From JACCTU01 sp963737405 (lineage in GTDB: Bacteria > Actinomycetota > Thermoleophilia > Gaiellales > Gaiellaceae): DNA of 64,000 nt. Location: positions 310,001 through 374,000 of the forward strand of contig CAVTSL010000006.1 of assembly GCA_963737405.1 (NCBI GenBank). Reading direction: 5' to 3'. Below, in pieces: positions 17,858 to 27,557 of the stretch; position 1 is the stretch's first letter, and each line of letters begins with the position of its first letter. The notes beneath the pieces were generated by a model that worked only from the letters and a program-made list of their open reading frames with translations, did no database searches and was not told where the DNA came from. Position numbers and translations under genes: made by a program.

Positions 17858-20498
17858 CTACCAGGTCTTCGTCCGGGTCCTGAGCTCGGGAACGCTGACC
17901 CGCACGCGCGCGTCGACGGCGACGCAGCCCTCCGGCCCCGCGAGCACCGGGTTCAGGTCGAGCTCGGCGACCTCGGGCAGGTCCTCGCCGAGCGCCGAGA
18001 GTCGATGCAGGAGGTCGATCACCGAATCGGCGTCGGCCGGCGGCTTGCCGCGGTAGCCGCGAACGAGCCGACCGGTCTTGCCGCCGAGCACGAGCTCCTG
18101 CGCGTCGACGTCGGTGAGCGGTGCGATGCGGATTCCTGCGTCGCCGATCAGCTCCGCCATCACGCCGCCGGGGCCGAGCGCGACGAGCGGGCCGAACAGC
18201 GGGTCCTGCACGAGCCCCGCCAGCAGCTCGGCGCTGCCGCTCTTCAGCGGCTGGACGATCACGGGACCGCCGATCCGTTCGCGCCGCCTCGCGCACTGCG
18301 TCCTCGTCGGGGAGGTCGAGCGCCACGCCGCCGGTCTCCGTCTTGTGGGCACCGGCGACCGCGGTCTTCACGACGGCCGGGAAGCCGAGCTCCGCGGCGG
18401 CGCGGGCGGCCTCGTCGGGCGTCGACGCGACCCGCTCCTCGACGACCGGGATGCCGTAGGCGACGAGCAGCGCGCGCGTCTCGCCGGGCTCGAGCCAACG
18501 GTCCGGCGCGCGCGACAGCGCGTCGTCGACGAGCGCCCGAGCCGCAGCGCGATCGATCCGCTCGAGGCTCGGCACGGCCCCGACCGGCCTGCGGAGCCAC
18601 TCGGCGCGCGCGGCGGCGCGGCCGAGGGCGCGGGCCGCGGACTCGGGATACGTGAATGCCGCGACGCCTGCGTCCGTCAGGCCCGCGGGGATGCCCCGCG
18701 CGTCGATCACTGCCGCGAGCACGGGCTTCTCTGCGCCCTTCGACGCGCGGGCCACCGCGAGCGCCACTTCGTCGGCGGTCGCCGTGACCGGCGGGACGAA
18801 GAGGACGAGCACGGCGTCGACGCGGTGATCCTCGAGGAGCGCGGGCAAGACCGACTCGTATGTCGCCGCCGTCGCGGATCCGAGCATGTCGACGGGGTTC
18901 GCGACGCTCGCCTCGGAGGGCAGGAGCGACGCGAGGCGCGACGCGGTCTCGTCGCCGAGCGTCGGCAACTCGAGCCCGGCGGCTTCGCACGCGTCGGCCG
19001 CGAGGATCCCGAGCCCGCCGGCGTTCGTCAGAACCGCCACGCGGCGGCCGAGCGGCAGCGGCTGCGCGGACAGGAGCACCGACACGTCGACGAGCTCCTC
19101 GAGGCTCTCGGCGCGGATCACGCCGGCCTGCCGGAAGAGCGCGTCGACGGCTGCGTCGGAGCTCGTCAGTGCTGCGGTGTGCGATCCCGCCGCCTTCGCC
19201 CCGGCGGACGTGCGTCCGCTCTTCAGCGCGAGGATCGGCTTCGAGCGTGAAACGCGTCGCGCGATGCGCGCGAACTTGCGCGGGTTGCCGAACGACTCGA
19301 GGTACAGCGCGACCATGCTCGTGGCGTCGTCCGCCTCGAACCGTTCGAGCAAGTCGTTCGAGGAGACGTCGGCCTTGTTTCCGATCGAGACGAACGCCGA
19401 GAGCCCGATCCCGCGCGACTCGGCCGCCTCGATCAACGCGAGCCCGAGCGCGCCGCTCTGCGACGAGAAGCCGATCGAGCCCCACTGGGGCGCCTTCGCC
19501 GCGAACGTTGCGTTCAGCCGCGGGGCGGCGGCGGCAATGCCGAGGCAGTTCGGGCCGATCAGCCGCGCGCCGTGCGAACGCACGAGCGCGAGCAGCCGTT
19601 CCTGCCGCTCGACTCCCTCCGCACCGATCTCCGCGAAGCCGGCGGAGATGACGCAGAGCGCCCGCACGCCTTTGCGGAGCGCGTCCTCTGCCGCCGGGAG
19701 CACGTGCTCGCCGGGGACGCAGATCACGACGAGGTCGACCGGGTCGGGGATCTCTTCGATCGATGTGTACGCGCGGACGCCGGCGACCGACTCGCCCGAG
19801 CGGTTGACCGGATACGCGGCGCCGGTGAAATCCGCCTCGAGCACGTTCCGGAAGAGCTCACCGCCGATCGAGCCGCGACGCGAGGACGCGCCGACGACCG
19901 CGACGGACGCGGGCTCGAAGAACGGGCGGAGCGACGCCACGACGGCCTCGTGGTCGCGCGTCTCGACGCTTTCGCGGTAGCGCTCGGTCGGGGCGATCGG
20001 GAACGAGAGCTCGACCTCGCCGCCCGCGATCTCGCGCGCGACCGCGAAGCCGACGGCCTCGAACACGCCGAGCATCTGGCGGTTGTCCGGTAGCACGACC
20101 GCGACGAAGCGCTCGATCCCCATCCCGCCCGCGAGCGCCGCGAGCTGCTCGAGCAGGCGCGTGCCGATTCCGCGGCGTTGGTACTCGTCAGCGACCGCGA
20201 AGGCGACCTCGGCGGCCGCGGGGTCGCGCAGGCGCACGAAGTTGGCGACCGCGACGATCTCGTCGTCGATCGAGCCGACGAGCGCGCCCGACTCGTGCCA
20301 GTCCACGCTTGTGAGCGGTTCGACGAGGCGCTCGTCCACGGACGGGAACCCGTGAAAGCGCCGGTACAGGCTCTGTTCGGAGAGCCCGCGGAAGAACTCG
20401 AGCAGCGCGTCGCCGTCCGTCGGCTCGGGCGACCGGAGGCGAAGCGTGGTGCCGTCACGCAGGATGACGTCGAACGGCTGCGCGACGAGCGTGCTCAC
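17858..20498 (-). CDS. ADP-forming acyl-CoA synthetase with N-terminal GNAT domain (frameshift near the 3' end)
   Basis: About 880 residues when repaired. Residues ~10-165 are a GNAT acetyltransferase domain (VADEYQRRGIGTRLLEQLAA is the acetyl-CoA loop). Then come a CoA-binding domain (VAVVGASSRRGSIGGELFRN), succinyl-CoA-ligase-like domains with the phosphohistidine region (GSHTAALTSSDAAVDALF) and a C-terminal ATP-grasp (ELGFPAVVKTAVAGAHKTE). One extra base at about 18281 breaks the ATP-grasp; without it the frame reads EAAERIGGPVIVQPLKSG through to TAG 17858. It interconverts acetate, CoA and ATP with acetyl-CoA, ADP and phosphate, and may acetylate proteins. Upstream of xfp and ackA, which make acetyl-phosphate and acetate. 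Confidence 0.86.
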
Positions 20499-20620
20499 GA
20501 GAAGTCATCTTCGCGGAGGCTGTGCCGAACCGCCAAGTAGAAAGCCGCACTGCCGCTCAGCGCCGACTCCGATGTGGGTCAGCCGCGCGCCGCCGAGACT
20601 CCGGGCAAAAGGAGGCGCAC

Positions 20621-21710
20621 ATGGAAGCGCTCGTGTATCACGGACCAGGCCAACGGGCCTGGGAGTCGGTTCCGGATCCGGAGATCGAGGTTCCGACAGA
20701 CGCCGTCGTGCGGATCGACGCGGCGACGATCTGCGGCACCGATCTCCACATCCTCAAGGGAGACGTGCCGGAGGTCGAGCCCGGGACGATCCTCGGCCAC
20801 GAGGCGGTCGGCACGATCGAGGAGATCGGCAGCGGCGTCACGAGCTTCGTGCCCGGCGACCGCGTTCTGCTCTCGTGCATCACCGCCTGCGGACGGTGCC
20901 GCTTCTGCAAGGAGGCCCACTATGGCCTCTGCACCGGAGGCGGCGGCTGGATCCTCGGGCATCTGATCGACGGCGTGCAGGCGGAGCACGCGCGGATCCC
21001 GTTCGTCGACACGTCCGCCTATCGCATCCCGGAGGGATTGACGGACGAGCAGGTGCTGTTCCTCGCCGACATCCTCCCGACGTCGTACGAGGTCGGGATC
21101 CTCAACGGTCGCGTGAAGCCGGGGGACGTCGTCGCGATCGTCGGCGCGGGCCCGATCGGGCTCGCCGCGGTGCTGACGGCGAAGCTCTACACCCCGGCGA
21201 CGATCGTCGTGATCGACCTCGCCGCGAAGCGACTGGAGCTCGCGAAGGGCTTCGGCGCCGACGTGACGATCGACAACGGTGTCCGAGGACCCCGTGGCTC
21301 GGATCATGGAGCTGACCGAGGGCCTCGGCGTCGATGTCGCGATCGAGGCGGTGGGCGTGCCGGCGACGTTCGAGCTCTGCACGGAGATCGTGCGGCCGGG
21401 CGGCACCGTGGCGAACATCGGCGTGCACGGCGCACCGGCGACGCTCCATCTGGAGAAGCTCTGGATCAAGGGCGTCACGATCACGACCGGGCTGGTGGAC
21501 ACGTTCACGACCCCAACGCTGCTGAAACTGATCGCGCAGGGCCGGCTCGACGCGACGCCGTTCGCCACGCACCGCTTCAAGCTCAACGAGGCGATGGAGG
21601 CGTACGACGTCTTCGGCTCCGCCGCCGAGACGAACGCGCTCAAGGTCGTGCTCGAGGGCGAGCAGGCGCCGCTGCAGCCGCGAGGGCTGCTCGAGTCCGC
21701 GGTCGCATAG
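20621..21710 (+). CDS. Zinc-dependent medium-chain alcohol dehydrogenase (frameshifted)
   Basis: About 362 residues when repaired. Catalytic zinc region ICGTDLHILKGD and GHEAVGTIEE, structural-zinc cysteines CITACGRCRFCKEAHYGLC, NAD-binding VAIVGAGPIGLAAVLTAKL. Resembles the threonine-dehydrogenase/Adh group acting on short alcohols. An extra G at about 21278 breaks it; removal restores IDNVSEDPVARIMELTEGLG and the C-terminal half to TAG 21710. Strong ribosome site AAAGGAGG ahead of ATG 20621. Divergent from the acyl-CoA synthetase, so it may take part in acetaldehyde/ethanol metabolism, but this is inference. Confidence 0.87.
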
Positions 21711-21713
21711 CAA

Positions 21714-21751
21714 CCGCCTGCGGCCTGCGGGTTTCCCGCAGGCCCAGGCGG
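21714..21751 (+). terminator. Strong hairpin terminator after the alcohol dehydrogenase
   Basis: Inner perfect 10-bp stem GGCCTGCGGG-ttt-CCCGCAGGCC (21722-21744), extended by an outer 7-bp stem CCGCCTG/CAGGCGG. It starts four bases after the stop codon. No T-tract. Confidence 0.75.
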
Positions 21752-21797
21752 CGCCGGCCCCGATGTGCCGACGCGGACTGCGACCGAGGATGCAGCG

Positions 21798-22105
21798 ATG
21801 GCCGCTCCCGTCAGCTACGCCGTTACCTGGGCCGCAGGCGACGCCCGCTTCGTCGGGCACGCGCTCCTGGCGGACCGCGGCCTGCGACTCGAGGGCCGAG
21901 AACCGAACGCGCAGGATGGCCGTCGGTGGATTCGCTTCGACCAGATCGTCGGCGTCGAGCTGCGTCGGTCGAACGGACATCGGGGTCTCGTCGTCGAGAT
22001 CGCGGACGAGGACGAGTGCTCATCTCCAGCCTCGACCGGCCCGGCAGCCTCGGGGAGCTCGCGGATCGCCTCAGGCTGCTGACGGACTCTCGTGGGGGCA
22101 GCTAG
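21798..22105 (+). CDS. Small hypothetical protein (one-base deletion as sequenced)
   Basis: About 102 residues when repaired. Visible pattern: a compact alpha/beta protein, MAAPVSYAVTWAAGDARFVG, WIRFDQIVGVELRR, then LISSLDRPGSLGELADRLRL. Around 22017 one base appears to be missing (GAGTG for GAGGTG); restoring it joins VVEIADED to VLISSLDRPGS and leads to TAG 22105. The shape is like small PH-like or YokE-like domains, but I do not recognise it. The 3' end overlaps the convergent NfeD-like gene by four bases. Confidence 0.6.
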
Positions 22106-22522
22106 GAGACGAGCAACGTCAGACGGTCGCGGCCGACGACCGTGACCGTCTCTCCGGGCTCCGCCCCGTTTTCGCTCCGTGCTTCCCAGATCTCGCCGTC
22201 GATCCTCACCTGCCCCGTCGGATGCAGAGGCGAGACGACGACGGCCTTCGCGCCGATGAGCGTCTCCGCCCCCGACTCGACGGGCTTGTGACGCACCGCG
22301 CCTGTTCCAGAAGGCGACCTCGGGAACGAACAGCACGAGGCCCGCGACGAAGCCGATCACGTTCCACGGCGACGGGAGCACGAGCAGGAGCACGAACGCG
22401 ACCACGAGCAGCACGTCGACCCGACGGTACGGCGGCTGCGCGGCCGAGCCATCGCCCGAACCGGGTGAACCTGCCTCGAACGCTTGCGACTCCACGGTCG
22501 GCCCCAACGCGCGTATCGGCAT
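22102..22522 (-). CDS. NfeD-like membrane protein (frameshifted)
   Basis: About 139 residues when repaired. A hydrophobic segment of two helices (VDVLLVVAFVLLLVLP and VIGFVAGLVLFVPEVAFW) is followed by an OB-fold C-terminal domain (GAKAVVVSPLHPTGQVRIDG, GETVTVVGRDRLTLLV), the hallmark of NfeD proteins that partner membrane proteases or flotillins. An extra base at about 22295 separates the parts; removing it joins FWNRRVRHKPVESGAE. Start uncertain: ATG 22522 is only 11 bases from the divergent methyltransferase start, and an internal GTG is possible. No flotillin or SppA-like gene is adjacent. Confidence 0.7.
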
Positions 22523-22533
22523 GATGCGCGCCG

Positions 22534-23986
22534 ATGGCCAACGCGGCGGAGATCCTCGGCGACGCTCTGCGGCGCGTGGGCTACACGGAGGACGGCATCA
22601 CGGAGCTGCTCGGCGACGACGCGTACTCCGGCGGCCCCGAGGACGTGCCGACGCTCGAGCGGCGCCTCTCGGACACGAAGCTCGCGACGGTCGTCCGCGT
22701 GCTCTTCCTCCAACTTCCCGCGTCGAGAGACGCGATGGTGCGCGCTCTCGGCCGGCCGGCCGTCGACGCGCTCGGCGAAACAGGCTTCGCGGACGTCGGG
22801 GACGAGGTCGTCCCGCGGGCGCGGATCGTCCCGGTCGACGAGCTGCTCGTCGCCGCGGACGGCTACTCACGGGCGGAGAACGACCCTCCGGAGTACGTCG
22901 CCGCGTACTCGCCGACCTCGCGGTTCCTCCATGCGCTGACGCCGCGGCGCCGCATCGACTCGGCGCTGGACGTCGGCACGGGCAGCGGGGTGCACGCGCT
23001 GCTCGCGGCCGAGCACGCGCGCCGGGTGATCGCGACCGACGTCAACCCCCGCGCGCTCCGCTTCACCGAGCTGAACGCCGCGCTCAACGGCCTGACGAAC
23101 GTCGAGACCCGGCAGGGAAGCCTCTTCGAGCCCGTCGACGGCGAGCGCTTCGACCTGATCACGTGCAACGCCCCGTACGTCGTCTCGCCCGAGCGGCGCT
23201 GGGTCTACCGCGACGCCGGGTTCGAGGCGGACGGGCTCTCCGAGCGGATCGTCCGCGAGGCTGCCCGACACCTGTCTGACGACGGGTTCGCGTCGCTGAA
23301 CGTGAGCTGGGTCGCCACCGACGCCGACGCCCCGGACGAGCGCGTCGTCGCCTGGGCGGAGGAGACCGGCTGCGACAGCTGGATCCTCGTTGCGGAGGAG
23401 GCCGACCCGCTCGGCCACGCCGCCGCGTGGAACGCGCATCTCTCGGACGACCCCGCGGCGTTCGACGCGGCGCTCGACGAGTGGACGCGCTACCTCGACG
23501 CGATCGGCGCGCGCTGGGTCGCGGACGGCACCGTCGTCCTGCACCGGCACGGCAACGGAGCGCCGACCACCCGGATCGACTCGGTCGACGAGGAGGAGCT
23601 CGACGACGCGGGCGACCAGATCGAGCGCGCGTTCGCGTCGAGGTCGAGGCTCGCGGACCTCCCGTCGCGGAAGGCGCTCTTCGACGAGCACGTCGCGCTC
23701 GCGGCTCCGGTCCGCCTCGAGCACGAGCTCGAGCCGCGCCGGAACGAGCTCGTCGATGCAGCCGCGCACGTCTCCCTGGCCTCCGGAACGAGCTCGACGG
23801 TCGAGACGACGGCGGAGGCGCTCGAGCTGGTCGCGTCGCTCGACGGCGACCTGACGCTCGGAGAGCTGGTCGCGGACGTCGGGGACCGCTTCTCGCTCAC
23901 CCCGCGCGAGCGGTCGGCGCTCGAGCGTGAGGCGCTCGAGCTCGTCGAGGAGCTGCTGGAGCTCGGCGCCGCGGTCTCTGCTGCTA
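22534..23986 (+). CDS. SAM-dependent methyltransferase, HemK/PrmC-like, with actinobacterial N- and C-terminal extensions
   Basis: About 480 residues of convincing protein. An N-terminal helical domain (residues 1-150), then a Rossmann methyltransferase with motif I LDVGTGSGVHALLAAEH, ATDVNPRALRFTELNA, and a catalytic-type NxPY segment (LITCNAPYVVSP), then a C-terminal acidic helical domain. HemK-like enzymes methylate glutamine side chains or adenine/guanine amino groups; the target is not clear. As sequenced the frame stays open to 24498, but everything after ~23985 is antisense to the transglycosylase. A TAG at 23985 one frame away suggests a lost base just before the true stop. Confidence 0.82.
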
Positions 23987-25051
23987 GACCCGCCCGCGAA
24001 GCGCGAGGACGTTCGCGACGAAGCGCTTCGTCTCCGGGAAGAGCCCATCGCGGCGCACCGAGCCCGGGCCCTGGTAGTACGCCGCGATCGCGTGCCGGCG
24101 GTTGCCGGCGAAGTCGTCCAGCAGGTGGTCGAGGTAGGCGACGCCCACTCGGATGTTCCCGTCGCTCGTCCGCTCGATCTTCTTGCCGATCACGAAGAGC
24201 TCGACGAAGTCGCGCGTCCCCGGCATCACCTGCATCACGCCGACCGCGCCGGTCGACGAGCGCACGTGGCTCTGCCACCCCGACTCCTGCCAGGCGAGCG
24301 CGCGGACGAGAGCGGGGTCGACGCCGTAGTGGGACGACCAGCGCGAGATCGAGTCGCCGACGGACGAGCGCGATGCGCGCGACGCCGTGCTCCGTGCGGG
24401 GACGACGAGCCGCGCGCCGATCAGGAGCACGCTCCGCGGGTCGATCCGATTCCGGCTCGCGAGCGCGCGAACGGTCGTCCCGTAGCGCTCCGCGATGAGA
24501 GTGAGCGACTCGCCCGGCCTGACGACGTAGCGCTTCGCCGCCGGGCGCGCGGGTGTCGCGGCACGCTTCTTCGCAGGCTTCTTCCCGAGGAGCGCCGCGC
24601 GCGTGACCTTGCCGACGACACCGTCCGCCGGCAGCCCCTTCCGGCGCTGGAACTTCCGCACGAGCTTCTCCGTCACGGGACCGAAGTTGCTGTTGAGACG
24701 CGTCGGCGGCAGGCCGTTCTTCGCGAGCAGGAACTGGAGGACGGAGACGTCGTAGCCGACCATGCCGCGCTTGAGCGTCCGGACCCCGAAGAGCGGCCGG
24801 CCGTAGCGGCCGAGCGCCTTCCGCGTCTGCTTCCCGGGCACGCCGTCCGGCGCGAGGCCGGCCGAGGCCTGGAACTGGCGGATCGCCTGCTTCGTCTGGG
24901 GCCCCGCGATCCCGTCGATCGGGCCCGCGTACTTCCCGTAGCGGTAGAGCGCGACCTGCAGACCGGCCACCTGGAAGCTCACGGCTGCCGCGGCCTGCTG
25001 GCTGGCGAGGCCTGCGACGCAGAGCACGGCGATGAGGACGGAACGACGCAC
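23984..25051 (-). CDS. Secreted lytic transglycosylase with two peptidoglycan-binding domains and LysM
   Basis: 355 residues from GTG 25051. Signal peptide (VRRSVLIAVLCVAGLASQQA), two PG_binding_1 repeats (YGKYAGPIDGIAGPQTKQAI and LNSNFGPVTEKLVRKFQ), a Lys/Ala-rich linker, a LysM repeat (YVVRPGESLTLIAERYG) and a C-terminal SLT domain with the catalytic Glu in LAWQESGWQ plus GAVGVMQVMPGT and AIAAYYQGPG. It should cleave glycan strands of the cell wall. An earlier ATG at 25117 is possible, but the later GTG places the signal peptide at the N-terminus. The 3' end meets the methyltransferase gene tail to tail. Confidence 0.9.
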   Translation of the reverse strand: MRRSVLIAVLCVAGLASQQAAAAVSFQVAGLQVALYRYGKYAGPIDGIAGPQTKQAIRQFQASAGLAPDGVPGKQTRKALGRYGRPLFGVRTLKRGMVGYDVSVLQFLLAKNGLPPTRLNSNFGPVTEKLVRKFQRRKGLPADGVVGKVTRAALLGKKPAKKRAATPARPAAKRYVVRPGESLTLIAERYGTTVRALASRNRIDPRSVLLIGARLVVPARSTASRASRSSVGDSISRWSSHYGVDPALVRALAWQESGWQSHVRSSTGAVGVMQVMPGTRDFVELFVIGKKIERTSDGNIRVGVAYLDHLLDDFAGNRRHAIAAYYQGPGSVRRDGLFPETKRFVANVLALRGRV

Positions 25052-25136
25052 GGGTCCAGCGACTACGCCCCCGCGCCCCGTTCTCCTCCCCGCCGGCGCA
25101 TGTGACATCCGCCGCAAGGCCGTCTACCCTGGTGCG

Positions 25137-25940
25137 GTGGGCCACGACTGGGTCGACTTCCTGCAAGAACCTGCGGCCTCCGCGCACGGCGTGCAGGTCT
25201 ACGCGGAGCTCGGCGAGCTCGCAGGCCCGGTGGCCCAGTACTTCGTCGCCGGCTTCGACGCGGGGCAGCCGGGTCTCGTGGTCGCGACGCCGGCGCTCCT
25301 GGCGGAGCTGGCGGTTCGCTTCGACGCCGCCGGATGGGGAGCAGAGCGGCTCGACGAGGCAGGCCTCCTCACGACGACCGACGCGGAGACGACGCTCGCG
25401 CGGTTCATGGAGAACGGACAGCCGTCGGCCGCGCATGTTCTTCGACGCGGTCGGGCGCGAGCTCGACGCGCTCGAGCGGCGCTTTCCGGCAGCGCCGGCG
25501 CGCGTCTTCGGCGAGATGGTCGACCTCGCTGTGCCGGCGCGGGGAGAGCGACGCTGCCGCGGAGCTCGAGCGGCTCTGGAACGCGCTGGCGCGTGCCCGC
25601 GGGTTCGCGCTCTACTGCGGCGTACCGCCTCGACGTCTTCGACCGCGAGGTGCAGACCGGCGCCCTCAGGAGCGTCTGCGATGCGCACTCGCACGTCCTG
25701 CCGGCCGCCGAGCCGGCGCGGTTCGCCGAGGCCGTCGACCAGGCGCTCGCGGAGACGCTCGGGCCGATCGGGGCGGGGCATGTGTACGCCGTCGTCGGCC
25801 GCCAGATCCGCCGCGATCGCGTGCCGCCCGCCCAGCTCGCGCTCATGTGGGTGAGCGAGAACATGCCGCTGCTCGCGGATCGGATTCTCGCTTCCGCGCG
25901 CGACTACTACTTCGCCGCGCCGCTCCGCACTGCCGGCTGA
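25137..25940 (+). CDS. MEDS-domain sensory protein (three frameshifts as sequenced)
   Basis: About 267 residues when repaired. Opening HDWVDFLQEPAASAHGVQVY and the segment HVYAVVGRQIRRDRVP look like MEDS (DcmR-type sensory) proteins. Extra bases at C25434, G25528 and G25619 move the frame three times; their removal gives AAMFFDAVGRELDALERRFP, DLLCRRGESDAAAELERLW and LYCAYRLDVFDREVQ in one frame to TGA 25940. Three errors in 190 bases make this the worst-affected gene, so a decaying gene cannot be excluded. GTG 25137 is preceded by TACCCT at a 6-base distance, the leaderless spacing. No DNA-binding or kinase domain is attached. Confidence 0.65.
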   Translation: MGHDWVDFLQEPAASAHGVQVYAELGELAGPVAQYFVAGFDAGQPGLVVATPALLAELAVRFDAAGWGAERLDEAGLLTTTDAETTLARFMENGQPSAAHVLRRGRARARRARAALSGSAGARLRRDGRPRCAGAGRATLPRSSSGSGTRWRVPAGSRSTAAYRLDVFDREVQTGALRSVCDAHSHVLPAAEPARFAEAVDQALAETLGPIGAGHVYAVVGRQIRRDRVPPAQLALMWVSENMPLLADRILASARDYYFAAPLRTAG

Positions 25941-25992
25941 GCCGGCCCGATCGTCTTTAGCGCAGCGTTAGCGCACTGACGGATCGTGCGTC

Positions 25993-26539
25993 ATGCCGCG
26001 AGCACGCCTCATCCTTTTCGTCGCCGCGTTCGCGTTGACCTCGGCGGCGCCGCTCGGCGCCGCCAGCGTCGAGACGCTCACCCAGGCAGAGGAGATCCGA
26101 GCCGACGTTCAGCGACGACACTCGGCGCTGGCGGTGACCGAGGCTTCGTCGACGAACGTCGTCCACTCGGTCACGCTCCTCTCACGCTCGTCGTCGACGC
26201 GCGTCGTGCCCACGGCCGAGGGCGTCTACTACGCGCTCTGTCCGAAGCTGGCGCGTTGTCCCTACCCCGGACGCCGCGGCGTTCGCGTCGCGTGCCCGTC
26301 ACCCCCGCCGCGTCGCGCTCGAGCTCGCCGTCCGGACGTTCCGGGCGACCACGGCGAACGTGGTCGTCGTATCGCTCCCGACGCGGCAGCCGGTGCTGCT
26401 CGTCCTCGAACGCAGCGACGTGCCCGAGCGCGCGTCGGGCGCCGCCCTCGACCGGCTGACGCTCGCGCACCTCTACACGCTTCGCGCGCTCGTCCCGGTG
26501 TCCGACACCGCCGAGACGCTCGTTCTCGCGCGGCTCTGA
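25993..26539 (+). CDS. Secreted hypothetical protein (frameshifted)
   Basis: About 181 residues when repaired. Signal peptide MPRARLILFVAAFALTSAA, then a domain of unknown type. An extra T at about 26263 breaks it; removing it joins ARCPTPDAAAFASRARHP to VALELAVRTFRATTANVVVV, ending TGA 26537-26539. The conserved-looking C-terminal half (beta strands, then LTLAHLYTLRALVP) suggests a small exported globular protein. No family recognised. Ends eight bases before the convergent minus-strand gene. Confidence 0.6.
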
Positions 26540-26547
26540 CGCGCGAG

Positions 26548-26808
26548 TCAGTCGAGCGGGACCTCGATCGTCCGCAGCCCGCTCAGGTCGAGCCACGTCC
26601 GATCGCGGCCGCGCACCACGCGCATCAGCACGCAGCCGCACGCGGGGCACCGGAGCACCATCCCCGGCGCGCGGTTGTAGAGGTGCAGCGTCGCGACCTC
26701 GCCGGCGTTCCCGCACTCGGCGCAGACGCCGCGCGCGACGGTCATCTCCACGCCGAAGAGCTCGCGGAGCGTGCCGGCCATCGCGTTGCCGTCCAGGTAC
26801 TCCATCAT
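26548..26808 (-). CDS. Small Cys-rich protein (DUF6510-like) of the sigma-controlled redox operon
   Basis: 86 residues. Two cysteine pairs, CAECGNAG and CPACG, form a zinc-ribbon-like unit, followed by TWLDLSGLRTIEVPLD. I recall this small family (DUF6510) beside flavin reductases and sulfite-oxidase-like proteins in actinobacteria. Its start overlaps the stop of the flavin reductase (TGATGG), so they are translationally coupled, and it probably works with that pair. Exact role unknown. Confidence 0.75.
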   Translation of the reverse strand: MMEYLDGNAMAGTLRELFGVEMTVARGVCAECGNAGEVATLHLYNRAPGMVLRCPACGCVLMRVVRGRDRTWLDLSGLRTIEVPLD

Positions 26809-27557
26809 CGACCTCCAGTCGCTCCGAATCGCTCGGTCTTCACGCGCTCCGGCGGGTAGCCGAGCTCGACGAGCCCCTGCGAGACGGCTTCGACGAAGTT
26901 CGTCGGCCCGCAGACGTAGGCGAGCGGATCCTGCTTCGCGGGCCACGCGACCTCTGCGAGCAGCTCGGCGTCGACGCGCCGCGCGTATCCCGTCCACCCG
27001 TCGGGCTGCATGCGCGTGAGGGTGTAGTCGACGTCGAGCGACGGGCTCTCCGTTGCGAGCCGCTCGAGCTCCTGCCGGTAGATCACGTCGTCGAGCGTGC
27101 GCGCTGAGTACAGCAGGCGCGCGGGGACATCGGCCTGCTCCCGCGCGCGAGTCCGAGCGATCGACATCAGCGGCACGACGCCGGAGCCGCCCGCCGCGAG
27201 CAGGAGCGGCCCGCCGCGGTCCGGCTCCCAGACGAAGTAGCCGCCCACGGGCCCGCGCAGCTCGATCCGGTCGTGCGGCCGCAGCTCTTCGACGAGATAC
27301 GGCGAGACCTCGCCGTCCTCGAGCAGCTCGACCGTGATCGCGAGCGGCTCGCCCGGCGCCGAGGCGATCGAGTAGCTCCGCTCCGCGCGGTAGCCGTCCT
27401 CGGCCGTCAGCCGGACGTCGAGGTGCTGCCCCGCGCGGTGCTCCATCCACTCGGGCACGTCGAAGACGAGCGTCCTGGCGCGCGGCGTCTCGTCGATCGC
27501 GTCGACGAGCTCCGCCGGCTGCCAGGTCAGTCGCCCCAGTACCGCTGTTCCCGCCAC
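26805..27557 (-). CDS. FAD-dependent ferredoxin-reductase-like oxidoreductase
   Basis: 250 residues from GTG 27557. Ferredoxin-NADP-reductase fold: FAD-binding RSYSIASAPGEP, linker PVGGYFVW, NAD(P)-binding LLAAGGSGVVPLMSIAR and the C-terminal YVCGPTNFVEAV. No 2Fe-2S domain is attached, so it passes electrons between NAD(P)H and a partner protein. The start lies ~30 bases inside the upstream molybdoprotein gene; that protein is the likely partner. GTG 27557 gives MAGTAVLGRLTWQPAELVDA. Confidence 0.88.
   Translation of the reverse strand: MAGTAVLGRLTWQPAELVDAIDETPRARTLVFDVPEWMEHRAGQHLDVRLTAEDGYRAERSYSIASAPGEPLAITVELLEDGEVSPYLVEELRPHDRIELRGPVGGYFVWEPDRGGPLLLAAGGSGVVPLMSIARTRAREQADVPARLLYSARTLDDVIYRQELERLATESPSLDVDYTLTRMQPDGWTGYARRVDAELLAEVAWPAKQDPLAYVCGPTNFVEAVSQGLVELGYPPERVKTERFGATGGR

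Noticed and set aside
15441..20498. A single ~1685-residue protein combining acyl-CoA synthetase and phosphoketolase
   Set aside because: It arises because the extra base near 18281 keeps the frame open through the ATP-grasp region and into the next gene. Undoing it gives a TAG at 17858 and a separate phosphoketolase.
23987..24498. C-terminal extension of the HemK-like methyltransferase
   Set aside because: Arg/Ser-rich antisense of the transglycosylase; the domain ends at about 23985.
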